DNA from: Pseudomonas sp. RIT-PI-r
GTDB lineage: Bacteria; Pseudomonadota; Gammaproteobacteria; Pseudomonadales; Pseudomonadaceae
NCBI RefSeq assembly: GCF_001297015.1
Contig: NZ_LIGE01000025.1
Location: 310,001-374,000 of the forward strand
Direction of reading: 5' to 3'
Length of the DNA stretch: 64,000 nt
Shown: positions 45,569 through 54,308 of the stretch, one piece after another
How the letters are laid out: each line of letters begins with the position of its first letter
Numbering within the stretch: position 1 is the first letter of the stretch
Notes under the pieces: generated by a model
Seen by the model: only the letters and a program-made list of their open reading frames with translations
Databases searched by the model: none
Told to the model about the DNA's origin: nothing
Program-made: the position numbers and the translations under genes

Positions 45569-45578
45569 GATCGCCTGT

Positions 45579-46826
45579 TTAGATATCCATCCAGAGCAGT
45601 GCTTTCTTTTCGTCGTCCATTTCATACTTGCGGACGAACTCAAGCTTGCCGTCCTGCTTGATCCTGAAAATGGCCAAGTTGGAACGAACCTTTTTCAATG
45701 TCTTGCCATCTTTCACCCACAGGGTCTTCTGATTCGCCACCACCAGCAGTTTGCCTGACGGATCAACCTTCATCGTCCGTCCTTCTATACCTTGGCCGTC
45801 AATGATCTGAATCAGTCGCGGTTCACCTGTTCGGGCATCAATTTTGTAAACCGCGACGTTGTTTTCACCGCCGGCACTGACCTGTTTTCCATCTTGCTCA
45901 ACCGTGGCGTCTGCACGGTTGGTCACGTATAGGTATTGACCATTAGGATTGATTTGGATTACCCCGCCGCGTTGACGAGTTGTCTGAAGGTTGGCCTTGT
46001 TTTGAAGGGTTTCTTTACGGAATGCGGGTTTTGCAGCAAGAGTTCCATTACTTTCCAGCGGGTACATGTACAACTTGCTGCCGCGCTCCATGGACACATA
46101 GACCCAGGGCTTGCTCGGGTGATACGCCAGATGGCGAGGACCAATACCCGTTTCGATGGAGTCGGTCAGGAGTTTTGACAGGTGGCCCTGTTCATCAATC
46201 GTGAACGTGTTGACGCTACCCGGCTGATCCGGGACGTTGGCTACCGCATCATTGCCACGCGCCAGCGCGATCACCGTCTTGTCGCCAGGCGTGAAGGTTA
46301 CCTGATGGGTAAAGATACCGGCTTGCGGCACCTGATGTTGGGCTACGGCAGGGCTAACGCTGCCATCTTCATTGATCGGGTGAACACTTAGAGTGGCTGA
46401 CTGGTTATAGGCCACCACCGCAAAATGGTTTAGATGATCGAGCCCCACATTGATCGGGCGTTCCGGTAACGCGATAGCAGCACCGAACTGTTTGAGTTCG
46501 CCGGTCTTGAGATCGATCCGGTAGCTGCTCAGCACATGGGTATCACCCTTGGCGCCAAGAGTACCGTTCCCGGCATTACTGGAGACAACGTAAAGAATGT
46601 CGCCGGCATTATTTTTTACTGCGAATTGGACGTTGGCCGGTGCAAGGGTCTCACTCAGGTAAGTGAGCGATGCGTTGTCAGGGTCAATGCTGTAACCCAG
46701 TAATTTCTCTCCCACGCTGGCGTAGAGTAAATGCGCCTCAATGGGGGGCGAGGTGGATGAAGTGTTTGCCAAAGCGATGGTAGGGATAACAGCAGCAAGG
46801 AACAGAACGCGAAACGTCTTTTTCAT
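45579..46826 (-). CDS. Exported lactonase-family beta-propeller
   Basis: A 415-residue beta-propeller of the YbhE/lactonase family with a Sec signal peptide, KKTFRVLFLAAVIPTIALA. Repeated blades include GPRHLAYHPSKPWVYVSME, NPNGQYLYVTNRADATVEQ and MKVDPSGKLLVVANQKT. The frame is open to 46949, but the signal peptide marks the ATG at 46826. It is related to the cytoplasmic propeller at 12872 but acts in the periplasm. It is next to a periplasmic sugar dehydrogenase whose product could be a lactone. It lies 119 bases after the amidohydrolase gene and may share its transcript. Confidence 0.82.
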   Translation of the reverse strand: MKKTFRVLFLAAVIPTIALANTSSTSPPIEAHLLYASVGEKLLGYSIDPDNASLTYLSETLAPANVQFAVKNNAGDILYVVSSNAGNGTLGAKGDTHVLSSYRIDLKTGELKQFGAAIALPERPINVGLDHLNHFAVVAYNQSATLSVHPINEDGSVSPAVAQHQVPQAGIFTHQVTFTPGDKTVIALARGNDAVANVPDQPGSVNTFTIDEQGHLSKLLTDSIETGIGPRHLAYHPSKPWVYVSMERGSKLYMYPLESNGTLAAKPAFRKETLQNKANLQTTRQRGGVIQINPNGQYLYVTNRADATVEQDGKQVSAGGENNVAVYKIDARTGEPRLIQIIDGQGIEGRTMKVDPSGKLLVVANQKTLWVKDGKTLKKVRSNLAIFRIKQDGKLEFVRKYEMDDEKKALLWMDI

Positions 46827-46945
46827 AGTGACTTCTGCGATTTGTGGTGTGGTTATGGTAGGGAGGAGGGCAGGCAGCAACATTTCCCCAAATGACCGAA
46901 TAGCGTGGGACGGTGCAGGGCAATGGGCTGCCATTACAATGGTTT

Positions 46946-47899
46946 TCAAAATCCGTAGAGGCGTGCCGGGTTATCAACCAGGATTTTGTTCACGTCGTCC
47001 TCGGATCGGGCCCAAACGCTGAGCAGGTCCATCATGCCCGCGTCATCAGGCATGGGTTGATGCTTGGACTGCAGGCTGGGATGAGGCCAGTCGGAGCCCC
47101 AAATCACCCTGTTTGGTGCAAGCTCGATCATGGTTTGCGCGAGCGATTTGACATCGTCGTAAGCCGGCCCACCCAACACTGAATCCTGATACGCGCCCGA
47201 GATCTTGACCCAGGCACGGTCCTGGTTCACAAGGTCTGCAATGAGTGCATAGGCGGGATGATTGATGCCAGCCGGATGGGGTATTCGCCCAAAATGGTCG
47301 AAGACAATCTGAACGGGTAGATCGGCCAAGATTTCTTTCATCCCCAGCAGTTCATCAGCGCGCATGTGAATCTCTATATGCCAGCCCAGATCCGCGATCC
47401 GTTGTGCCAACGGCTTGATCATCTCGGGGGTAGTCACGCTTGCTACGCCCAAATTGAATCGCAGACCGCGTACCCCGGCTGCTTCCAGCCTTTTCAGTTC
47501 GCCTGACTCGACAGTGTCATCGACCACCGCAATTCCTCGTGAGCTGGAACCAAGCTGGGAAAGAGCGGCCACCAGACAACGGTTGTCAGTACCGTAGGAG
47601 GACGGTTGGATTGCCACGCTGCGCGTCAGACGCAGTCGTGAGCGCAATTTAAGGTAATCCGCGACGCTTGCTGTAGGCAGGTTTCGATCATCAATGTATG
47701 GGTAGGCTCTGTCATAGATATGATGGTGGCAGTCGCACGCCAAGTGAGGCACCTTGAGCATTGGCGATTCAGAGCCCTCGCTGAACGGATATAACGCGCC
47801 TGCATTGCTGAACGAGGCGAAAGACACTGCCAGACCTGCGCCTGCAACTGTCGTCATGGTTTTTACAAACCTACGCCGACTCATTTCCATACTGTTCAT
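46946..47899 (-). CDS. Tat-exported amidohydrolase, PDC-lactonase-like
   Basis: A 317-residue TIM-barrel amidohydrolase related to 2-pyrone-4,6-dicarboxylate lactonase and galactarolactone-type hydrolases. The N-terminal twin-arginine signal is SRRRFVKTMTTVAGAGLAVS. Active-site features are CDCHHHIYD, GLRFNLGVAS, IEIHMRA, VFDHFGRI and WGSDWPHPS. Members of this branch usually act in the cytoplasm, so the Tat signal is noteworthy. With the neighbouring exported propeller and dehydrogenase it suggests periplasmic opening of sugar lactones. The start is ATG 47899. Confidence 0.82.
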   Translation of the reverse strand: MNSMEMSRRRFVKTMTTVAGAGLAVSFASFSNAGALYPFSEGSESPMLKVPHLACDCHHHIYDRAYPYIDDRNLPTASVADYLKLRSRLRLTRSVAIQPSSYGTDNRCLVAALSQLGSSSRGIAVVDDTVESGELKRLEAAGVRGLRFNLGVASVTTPEMIKPLAQRIADLGWHIEIHMRADELLGMKEILADLPVQIVFDHFGRIPHPAGINHPAYALIADLVNQDRAWVKISGAYQDSVLGGPAYDDVKSLAQTMIELAPNRVIWGSDWPHPSLQSKHQPMPDDAGMMDLLSVWARSEDDVNKILVDNPARLYGF

Positions 47900-48309
47900 T
47901 TTTTTCCTTGTTATCAGTAGGTTGAATACTGTTACGGATGATCTGATTTACTGAATGCTGCGACCCTCCACCCAATAAATATTTGCACTTAAATAAGCAA
48001 TCTAAAAACAGCATTTTTTTCGGTTTTCGAATTTATTCTTTACCTAATCACATTGGATTCAATGGTTTTTGATCGGCTGCCGTAGCTCAGGTGTTGCAAG
48101 GTATTTCTGGATAACAGGTTTGAAGAATCGCATATTGGCGCGATAAAATTCAATATAAAATCATGACCGAATTGAGGGTTTCATCTTCGGCGTGGCGAGT
48201 CACGTTGCGGGTCGGTTCAGAGGGGCGGGGAGTGAAGGTACCGTTATAGCAAACACGCCGCTTCACAGGATGCGGCGCTGTCATGCTGCAATCCACCCTG
48301 TACAGGGCT
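47900..48309. other. Intergenic region, amidohydrolase promoter side
   Basis: A 410-base gap between the amidohydrolase start and the MFS stop. It contains an AT-rich stretch (47985-48060) likely to hold the amidohydrolase promoter, and a short CGCCGC/GCGGCG hairpin at 48256-48277 close to the MFS stop. No coding sequence or RNA gene was recognised. Confidence 0.4.
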
Positions 48310-49704
48310 TCAGGCTTTGGTCCGAAGTACCGACTCTCCAGACGACTGCTTGAGAGAGAAACTGTCAAACATCGCTACCACTGCAATGACAGCCACGAGC
48401 AGAAATGTCAGATGAAAATCAGACGCGGTGCTTTGTCCTTCGTTGGCGTGAAAAGCCATGGCGGTCCTGAGTAACAATGCCCCGATGGCCACCCCCATAC
48501 CCATGCTGAGCTGGAAAGCCATGCTGAAAATCGTCGACGCGTCACTCATTCGAGGTTGGGCGACATCGGCAAATGCCAGTGTGTTGTACGCACTGAACTG
48601 AAGTGATCTGGAAAGTCCCCCTGCAAACAGGATAAATATGATCACCCCTGAGTGCGTGCCTGATTCGAACAACGCACAGGCAACCACTGCTAACGCACCT
48701 ATTGCCCCGTTCACTATTAGTACCTTACGAAAACCCCAGCGGTTGAGGAGTGGAGTGGTGAAGGACTTCATCGCCAGGTTGCCGGCGAACACCGCGAGTA
48801 TCAAAAGCCCGGCATCAAATGCGGACAGCCCGAATGCGAGCTGGAACATAAGAGGCAACAGGAAGGGAAGTGTGCTGATGGCGACCCGAAACAACGAGGC
48901 GCCAATCAGGCTGACTCGAAACGTAGGCACACCGATTACCTCAAGGTTTAGCAACGGATTTTCTCGACGCTTCATGTGCATGACCGCGCCAGCGGCCATC
49001 GCCACGCCAATCAAGGTCAGTAGCAGGCCGTGCCAATATTGATTCAGATTTTCGCCGAGTCGCTCCAAGCCGTATAACACCATGAAACAACTTCCGCTGA
49101 GCAGCATGAAACCGAGCCAGTCAAAAGGTCGCTGGCGTATCTCTGAGTGGTCGGGGATCAGTCGCATCGCAGCCAGCAGCGCAATAACCCCTAAGGGCAA
49201 ATTGAGGAAGAAGATCCATTCCCAACGCGCATGTGTAACGATAAAGCCGCCAAGTGGGGGGCCTAGCACCGGCGCAATGAGTGCGGGTGTAGTTATATAG
49301 GAGATTGCTTTCGCGAGATCTTTTTTGTCGGTTGTGCGGAGCACGGCAAGCCGACCGACGGGAACCATCATCGCGCCACTAAAGCCTTGAAGAATTCGAG
49401 CTGCAATGAATTCAGCCATGCTGTGGCTCAGACCGCACCAAAGTGAAGATAAGGTAAATAACGCGATCGCCGAGCAGAATACCCGCCGAGCGCCAAATTT
49501 GTCCGCTAACCAGCCGCTGATTGGAATGAACGCTGCCAATGCGAGCATGTAGCTACTCATGGCCACGTTTAAATCAACTGGCGCCACGCCGAAGCTTTTG
49601 GCCATGTCTGGCAAGGCAGTGGCAATCACCGTAGCATCGAGGTTTTCCATGAAAAAAGTTGCGGCAACCAGTAAGGCAATCTGTGTGGAGCGGGCGTACT
49701 GCAT
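48310..49704 (-). CDS. MFS drug transporter, 14-helix (DHA2) type
   Basis: A 464-residue major-facilitator exporter of the EmrB/QacA (DHA2) group. It has the motif C-like opening AATFFMENLDATVIATALP, then SGWLADKFGARRVF (motif A) and ALIAPVLGPPLGGFIVTHARWEWIFFLNLP. GGAG precedes the ATG at 49704; a TTG at 49719 is also open. It is divergent from a LysR gene, and an inverted repeat (49724-49746) lies just upstream of its start. It probably exports a toxic organic compound under control of that LysR protein. Confidence 0.9.
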   Translation of the reverse strand: MQYARSTQIALLVAATFFMENLDATVIATALPDMAKSFGVAPVDLNVAMSSYMLALAAFIPISGWLADKFGARRVFCSAIALFTLSSLWCGLSHSMAEFIAARILQGFSGAMMVPVGRLAVLRTTDKKDLAKAISYITTPALIAPVLGPPLGGFIVTHARWEWIFFLNLPLGVIALLAAMRLIPDHSEIRQRPFDWLGFMLLSGSCFMVLYGLERLGENLNQYWHGLLLTLIGVAMAAGAVMHMKRRENPLLNLEVIGVPTFRVSLIGASLFRVAISTLPFLLPLMFQLAFGLSAFDAGLLILAVFAGNLAMKSFTTPLLNRWGFRKVLIVNGAIGALAVVACALFESGTHSGVIIFILFAGGLSRSLQFSAYNTLAFADVAQPRMSDASTIFSMAFQLSMGMGVAIGALLLRTAMAFHANEGQSTASDFHLTFLLVAVIAVVAMFDSFSLKQSSGESVLRTKA

Positions 49705-49723
49705 GTAGATGGTCTCCAAAACT

Positions 49724-49746
49724 CTTTATCACCCTGCGGGATAAAG
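49724..49746. promoter_or_regulatory. Candidate LysR operator before the MFS gene
   Basis: CTTTATC-N9-GATAAAG is a perfect seven-base inverted repeat with a nine-base spacer in the 146-base divergent region between the MFS and LysR genes. Its inner ATC-N9-GAT form fits LysR-type binding boxes. Its position 20 bases before the MFS start suggests action at that promoter. Confidence 0.5.
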
Positions 49747-49850
49747 TTGGCCACCATCGTAGGTAGTGCGCGAGGAAACATAAAATATTGTTTTGTGGAG
49801 AGGCGATTCGATTTTTGTGATGATTTGGATAAAAACAGTGTTGAAATTTT

Positions 49851-50726
49851 ATGAACCTTAAAGCCTTGAAATACGCTGTCGAGGTCGCTCGCTCAGGCAG
49901 CTTCACGTTGGCTGCACAGCGTCTGTTTATCGCCCAGTCAGCACTGAGCATGGCCATCAGCCGTTTAGAAAAAGAGTTGGGAGTGCCGCTGTTCAATCGG
50001 ACATCCAGACAGGTGAGTGTTACCGCAGAGGGGCGTCGTTTTCTGGATCGAGTCGAGCGTGCACTGCTAGATATCAATATCGCCAAGCAGGAAATGACTG
50101 ATCTGGGCCAACTGCAGAGTGGCGAAGTGCGAATCGGCTTTCCTCCCATGTTCGGGCTCGGTGCGCTGCCAGATTGGCTCCATGCTTTTCATCTGGTTTA
50201 CCCAGGTGTACTCCTTACGGCCATTGAGGGGGGAGGGGAAGAAGTTGCGCAGCGTCTCGAGAACCGACAGATCGACATTGCGTTGATGAATTCCCGGCGG
50301 GTCAAACCCCACTGGAATTCGATCACAGTCGCTTCCGACCATCTGATGCTGTGCGTTCACCCGCAGCACTCTTTGGCAAATCAAGCCCAGGTAGGCCCCA
50401 CGGATTTGCAGGGATTGGGCATGGCTGTATTGGATGGTCGATTTGCACAGAGGGTGATGCTGGATGAGTACTGCGACAGTTATGGCGTGCAGTTTAGGCC
50501 CGTCGTGCAAAGCAATCATGTTTCGCTGATGATTAAAAGCGCCCAAAACGGGATGGGAGCAACTACGCTTTTTCAATCCAACGTGGAACGAGAAACTGGA
50601 TTGGTGAGTATCCCATTTGCCCCGCCGCAACCGCTCAGCTTTAGCCTGTGCTGGCATGCAAACGAGCATTTGTCCTTGGCCAATCGTAGATTTATAGATT
50701 TTGTGATTTCAACAATAAATCGTTAG
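49851..50726 (+). CDS. LysR-family regulator, divergent from MFS pump
   Basis: A 291-residue LysR regulator. The N-terminal helix-turn-helix is FTLAAQRLFIAQSALSMAISRLEKELGVPLFNR. The effector domain has GEVRIGFPPMFGLGALPDWL, IDIALMNSRR and NHVSLMIKSAQNGMGATTLF. It is most likely the regulator of the divergent MFS exporter at 48310. The ATG at 49851 lies in an AT-rich leader with a weak ribosome site. Confidence 0.9.
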   Translation: MNLKALKYAVEVARSGSFTLAAQRLFIAQSALSMAISRLEKELGVPLFNRTSRQVSVTAEGRRFLDRVERALLDINIAKQEMTDLGQLQSGEVRIGFPPMFGLGALPDWLHAFHLVYPGVLLTAIEGGGEEVAQRLENRQIDIALMNSRRVKPHWNSITVASDHLMLCVHPQHSLANQAQVGPTDLQGLGMAVLDGRFAQRVMLDEYCDSYGVQFRPVVQSNHVSLMIKSAQNGMGATTLFQSNVERETGLVSIPFAPPQPLSFSLCWHANEHLSLANRRFIDFVISTINR

Positions 50727-50904
50727 GGGAACAAAAATTGAGCCTTGGGCCCCGATAATCAGTGCAATGCGAGCAATAATAAGTGTAAACATTTCGTCTG
50801 GCAAACCCCGGAGTCCGAACAGAAATACGAAGCTTTGAATCCTAGGAGTGCCAGGTGAATCAAGGGCTAACTCGCAAGTTCAGTATTACTCTGTGAGTTT
50901 GTTT

Positions 50905-50941
50905 TTTTGACTTGTTAGCTACCGCAGTTAACAAGTCAAAA
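50905..50941. repeat. Perfect 13-base inverted repeat
   Basis: TTTTGACTTGTTA (50905-50917) and its exact complement (50929-50941) enclose 11 bases, between the convergent LysR (stop 50726) and XRE (stop 50988) genes. A further TTAAC word follows at 50948. T runs are on the 5' side of the first arm, so it does not have standard terminator polarity on either strand. It could be a transcript end structure or a protein-binding site. Confidence 0.5.
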
Positions 50942-50987
50942 TTGTAGTTAACAAAAATAGATTTCGGTTTTCGAATCCATCTGGTCT

Positions 50988-51272
50988 CTAACTACATGCG
51001 CCTAATTCAGTTTCGCGTCGTATCCGTTCAAAGAGCAAGTTCAGATCAGCATCTGGATCCAAAACTAGAAAGCACTCAACCAGGAGAGTCAACGGATGAA
51101 TGTCCATCCTTCGTGCGAGCTCTGAAGCCTTCTCTAGCGTCACATTTTTGAGGCCGCGCTCGAGTGTGCTGAGATAGGTCCGGCTGCTCACGATCTCGAA
51201 GTCCTCTTGGGTCAAACCGTGTCGAACCCGGGTATTGCGTAACGCAATTGCGAACGCTTCCTTCAGCTCCAT
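50988..51272 (-). CDS. XRE-family small regulator
   Basis: A 94-residue helix-turn-helix protein. The Cro/C1-type domain spans about residues 8-62: LRNTRVRHGLTQEDFEIVSS, RTYLSTLERGLKNVTLEKAS, ELARRMDIHPLTLL. A short acidic/basic helical tail may mediate dimerisation. It is divergent from the unknown gene at 51359 over 86 bases containing a perfect 14-base palindrome, which is a plausible autoregulatory site. Confidence 0.88.
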   Translation of the reverse strand: MELKEAFAIALRNTRVRHGLTQEDFEIVSSRTYLSTLERGLKNVTLEKASELARRMDIHPLTLLVECFLVLDPDADLNLLFERIRRETELGACS

Positions 51273-51310
51273 TTTGCTTTATCCACAAAAGGAACGATGA
51301 AGCCTTTTTG

Positions 51311-51324
51311 AGCTCTATAGAGCT
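51311..51324. promoter_or_regulatory. Perfect 14-base palindrome, candidate XRE operator
   Basis: AGCTCTATAGAGCT is a perfect palindrome in the shared promoter of the XRE gene and its divergent neighbour. A related CTATAGTG half follows at 51331. XRE proteins commonly bind such short symmetric sites. Confidence 0.5.
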
Positions 51325-51358
51325 ACAATCTATAGTGTTCATTTTTTTGGAAAGCTAT

Positions 51359-51880
51359 ATGCCCGTACATCAGAATCGCGGCCACTTGTCATCGGCAGAG
51401 GGCAACGCGCCATCAACGATAGTGTTCGTAGCCGTAGCCTTCCGCGCTCAACCAGATGAGCGTGTCGGTATTGTTAGGCGTCACTCAGGCCAGGATCTGA
51501 TCGACCTTTTTCACGAAATGGATCGACCTGATTCAGACGAAGCTATCATAGGCGTCCAGCTAGCAATCTCTCCTGAGCTAAACGGCACTTCAGGATGGAC
51601 CGCAGAAGCCATAGTGGATTTTGCGCGAGTCAAACTTCTTGGTGCTGATGCATGTGGCGTAGATACGTATGCGTACCGACTAGCGTCTGACGGATTGTTT
51701 ATGGACGGCGCCAGAATTGAGCCATCTAATGTTGTTGAGTGGCGATCACTCTATCAGGTTGCTAGCGCAGAGGGTCCCAACGACACTGAACTGGTTGCTC
51801 ATCAGGTATGGCTGTCGACCGTCATCAGTCGTATCGTGAATGAGATGCATCCGACGGAGGCAGCGGATGATTACGGTTAA
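51359..51880 (+). CDS. Unknown protein paired with XRE regulator
   Basis: I do not recognise this 173-residue protein. It is mixed alpha/beta in look, with VFVAVAFRAQPDERVG near the start, QDLIDLFHEMDRPDSDEAI and an acidic C-terminus; there is no signal peptide or membrane helix. The frame opens at 51248, overlapping the XRE gene, but GGAAAG before the ATG at 51359 gives a more likely start. It is divergent from the XRE regulator and probably controlled by it. A toxin-antitoxin or phage-derived pair is possible but not shown. Confidence 0.55.
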   Translation: MPVHQNRGHLSSAEGNAPSTIVFVAVAFRAQPDERVGIVRRHSGQDLIDLFHEMDRPDSDEAIIGVQLAISPELNGTSGWTAEAIVDFARVKLLGADACGVDTYAYRLASDGLFMDGARIEPSNVVEWRSLYQVASAEGPNDTELVAHQVWLSTVISRIVNEMHPTEAADDYG

Positions 51881-52582
51881 CTCTTCCCTTGCTGCGTTTG
51901 ATTTGGAGGAAGGCCCGTCGCAATAATTCCAGCGCAGGTGAAACTGCATGGATGCAGCGCATGTGTACTAAAATTAGAGAGTTTATGTCCAAAGGATAAT
52001 TTCCCTAATTTCGATACACTTGAAAATTTTTAGATTAACAGGTAGCAGGCTTCCCGACGGCGGAAAAGTCATTCCACAGCGCACCTGGTATCCTCTCATG
52101 CCTTCCCCGCAACCATCAGAATCGCTGTGATAGAGGAGGGAAGATACTTCGAAACCGCGACTGTCGAACTCATAGTTCGTAAGACCAAGGACATCATTCA
52201 CGTGACGTTGCCAGCCGCCTTAGGCGTGGAGTGTAGGCGGTCACCCTAGTCGCCGCACCAGGTTGCGAAAGGGTTCACCGAGAGTAATAGTCATGGAGAA
52301 ATCGCGGTTATGAATCCGCGTTTTCACGGATTTCTATTCCGGGCGATGCCTAATGATAAGGGCTGAAATTGCAAATGGTGTTCACTCCTCCCCATCTCGA
52401 CTAGCAATTGGGGCATGGCTAGCATGGGAGTAGAGTTACGGACATAAAAAAGACCCACTATCACGGTGAGCCTGTCATATGTCTCTAGGGGGAGGCTTTT
52501 GGCCCGCGAGTCCCAGAGCAAGTCAGGATACCTTATTGCTAGAAATTCGCTGCGTCAACCGAAATGCTTGAAGGGGGTAACG
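51881..52582. other. 702-base region without recognised genes
   Basis: Short open frames are present on both strands but none has a convincing ribosome site and protein-like composition together. The composition changes near 52200 from AT-rich to mixed, and near 52466-52560 a reading frame runs into the next gene without a start signal. I see no RNA gene or repeat. Confidence 0.35.
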
Positions 52583-52864
52583 ATGAAAATAACTGAAAGC
52601 GTCGAAGTCGAGGCCGTGACAGATGTCCTATGCGATGTTTGTCGTTGCTCCACTTCCTTGGTCGGCGTGCCTCAGTTCGGCACACTGCATGCTCACTGGG
52701 GCTATGGCACTAGCCATGCTGGGGAGCGCTATGAACTGCACCTGTGCGAGGAATGTTTCTTCCAAACTCTGGCCCACCTCAAGCAGGAGCGGAGAACTCA
52801 AAATCTGTTCAATGAGGATGGTCACGATCTCACAGGTAATCTCGGTTTGGTTACGAAGGACTAG
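52583..52864 (+). CDS. Small zinc-binding-like unknown protein
   Basis: A 93-residue protein with two CxxC pairs, VLCDVCRCS near residue 19 and HLCEECFFQ near residue 54, that could form one zinc site. Between them lies FGTLHAHWGYGTSHAGERYEL, rich in Gly, His and Tyr. AAGGGGG precedes the ATG at 52583. The sequence resembles small conserved bacterial proteins of unknown function; I do not give a role. No operon partner is near. Confidence 0.65.
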   Translation: MKITESVEVEAVTDVLCDVCRCSTSLVGVPQFGTLHAHWGYGTSHAGERYELHLCEECFFQTLAHLKQERRTQNLFNEDGHDLTGNLGLVTKD

Positions 52865-53127
52865 CCGATAGATGTTTACACTGGCACAAGGGATTCAATC
52901 TCCAACCGCGTGAGGTTCGTTGTTCTCAATTCAGATGAAATCGCTCTCATTTTTAATGAACAGTGAGGGTGGACATGCTGCAAGGGCGCATAGCGCAATA
53001 CATGATTTAACATAATATACATTACACGTAACAAGATGTTTCGAGATCAGCCCGGTTGCACAGTGGATTTCAACCTGCAGAATCGCCCTGAATCCGATCC
53101 ACTGCGTTTCCTTGAATTCGACGGCGC

Positions 53128-53643
53128 TCAACCCTCATCACGCGCCAGCTTTTCAATCAGCGTTCGATGCTGTGGAAATTGCTGCGCGAGTTTCTGCCGA
53201 TCACCCATTTCCATATCGGCAAAATCAAATCCTGGCGAAACGGCTTCGCTGATCAGCCCAAATCCATTTTCGCCTTCGAGCAACCGTGAAGCTTTCCATA
53301 TTCCACCCGGTACGTGTAATTGCAAAAGCTGTCCTGCCAGAATGTCGGTGCCCATTACCAATGTCTGCAATGAGCCATCAGCATGAATCAGGCTGTACTC
53401 AATGGCGTCGCCCAGGTGGAAATAATGCAGGATGTCGGATCGATTGAAATGAAACTGGCCCACCGGTGATTGCTGATCCAGCAGATAGTAAATCGAAGTC
53501 ATCAGATACCGTGGGCCGCTGGGGGTTTCGAGTGGGTCGCGATGATCGGCCTGATAGGTTCTGCGGAAGTAGCCACCTTCGAGGTGAGGCTGCAGATCCA
53601 ATGTTCTAATAATGTCTCCAGCCTTGGCTTCAAGCTTGATCAA
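53128..53643 (-). CDS. Cupin domain protein, DUF985 family
   Basis: A 171-residue cupin of the DUF985 (cupin_5) family. It has IIRTLDLQPHLEGGYFRRTY, TSIYYLL, QFHFNRSDILHYFHLGDAIEY with likely metal-binding histidines, and VPGGIWKAS followed by GLISEAVSPGFDFADMEMG. The biochemical role of the family is unknown. The start is TTG at 53643 with GGAGAAG upstream, giving the usual N-terminus. A large inverted repeat of TetR-operator appearance lies 36 bases upstream (53679-53712). Confidence 0.85.
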   Translation of the reverse strand: MIKLEAKAGDIIRTLDLQPHLEGGYFRRTYQADHRDPLETPSGPRYLMTSIYYLLDQQSPVGQFHFNRSDILHYFHLGDAIEYSLIHADGSLQTLVMGTDILAGQLLQLHVPGGIWKASRLLEGENGFGLISEAVSPGFDFADMEMGDRQKLAQQFPQHRTLIEKLARDEG

Positions 53644-53678
53644 GGGCTCTTCTCCGCCGAATATGCTGCTAATTTACG

Positions 53679-53712
53679 TTAACTCGACTAAACGACCATT
53701 TAGTGTAGTTAA
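53679..53712. promoter_or_regulatory. Candidate TetR-type operator before the cupin gene
   Basis: TTAAC-N3-ACTAAA-N6-TTTAGT-N3-GTTAA is a two-tier inverted repeat: 11 paired positions per side with a symmetric spacing. The core ACTAAACGACCATTTAGT resembles operators of TetR-family repressors. No TetR gene is near in the window, so the regulator would be encoded elsewhere. The remainder of 53644-53921 shows nothing else. Confidence 0.5.
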
Positions 53713-53921
53713 ACATGATTTCTAGTGAATAAAGGTCCATGCTCGTGCCACTACTTTTGAAATTCACTACGCCGCTGGTATCTCCAAGCAATCATGACGG
53801 AGCCGCCCTACCCTCAATGCAAAACCTCATCAGATCGCCATCACCTTCAAATTTTTCATCGCTTTCCCCCATTTAAAAAACCAGCGCTGCCCAGCGCGCA
53901 AATCTCTTTCGAACTGGCCTG

Positions 53922-54308
53922 TTACGGCGCAGGCCGGGGGCTTAGCTCGATTGGCGTGGTTTCAATCAAGCGCTTCGACAGAATCATCGACTGCGTGATA
54001 ACAGCGTACTTTTTGAAGTGCGGCGATTCGATATGGCTTCGGTATGCCGAATCGCTGGCGTAGATTTCGAAGAAATGAAACCAGTTCGGGCGGTCGACTT
54101 CGGCGACGGCGTAGATTGATATGACGCCCGGCTCTGTTCGAGTCGACTCTGTGATCTCTTCCTTGACTGCGGCTTGATAGGCCGCAACCTGTGCAGGATC
54201 GATTTCGAGCTGCGCGATGCGCACCACCAAGCCATTTTCCTCGGCGGCCAGCGCTTGTCCTGCCAGTAATCCAGCCAATGCCACCACTCCTAATAAACGT
54301 TTACCCAT
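53922..54308 (-). CDS. Exported antibiotic-biosynthesis-monooxygenase-domain protein
   Basis: A 128-residue protein with a Sec signal peptide (KRLLGVVALAGLLAGQALA) followed by a ferredoxin-like ABM domain: VRIAQLEIDPAQVAAYQAAVKEEI, EPGVISIYAVAEVDRPNWFHFFEIYAS and the His of SHIESPHFKKY. ABM proteins are small dimeric monooxygenases or quinone-modifying enzymes; exported versions are of unknown role. Its ATG overlaps the stop of a broken LysR fragment by one base. Confidence 0.8.
   Translation of the reverse strand: MGKRLLGVVALAGLLAGQALAAEENGLVVRIAQLEIDPAQVAAYQAAVKEEITESTRTEPGVISIYAVAEVDRPNWFHFFEIYASDSAYRSHIESPHFKKYAVITQSMILSKRLIETTPIELSPRPAP

Noticed and set aside
48070..48110. TAGCTCAGGTG resembling a tRNA D-arm
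   Set aside because: No matching acceptor stem, anticodon arm or T-arm could be folded around it.
52324..52521. 65-residue minus-strand ORF
   Set aside because: No ribosome site or recognisable motif; isolated in a region without coding character.
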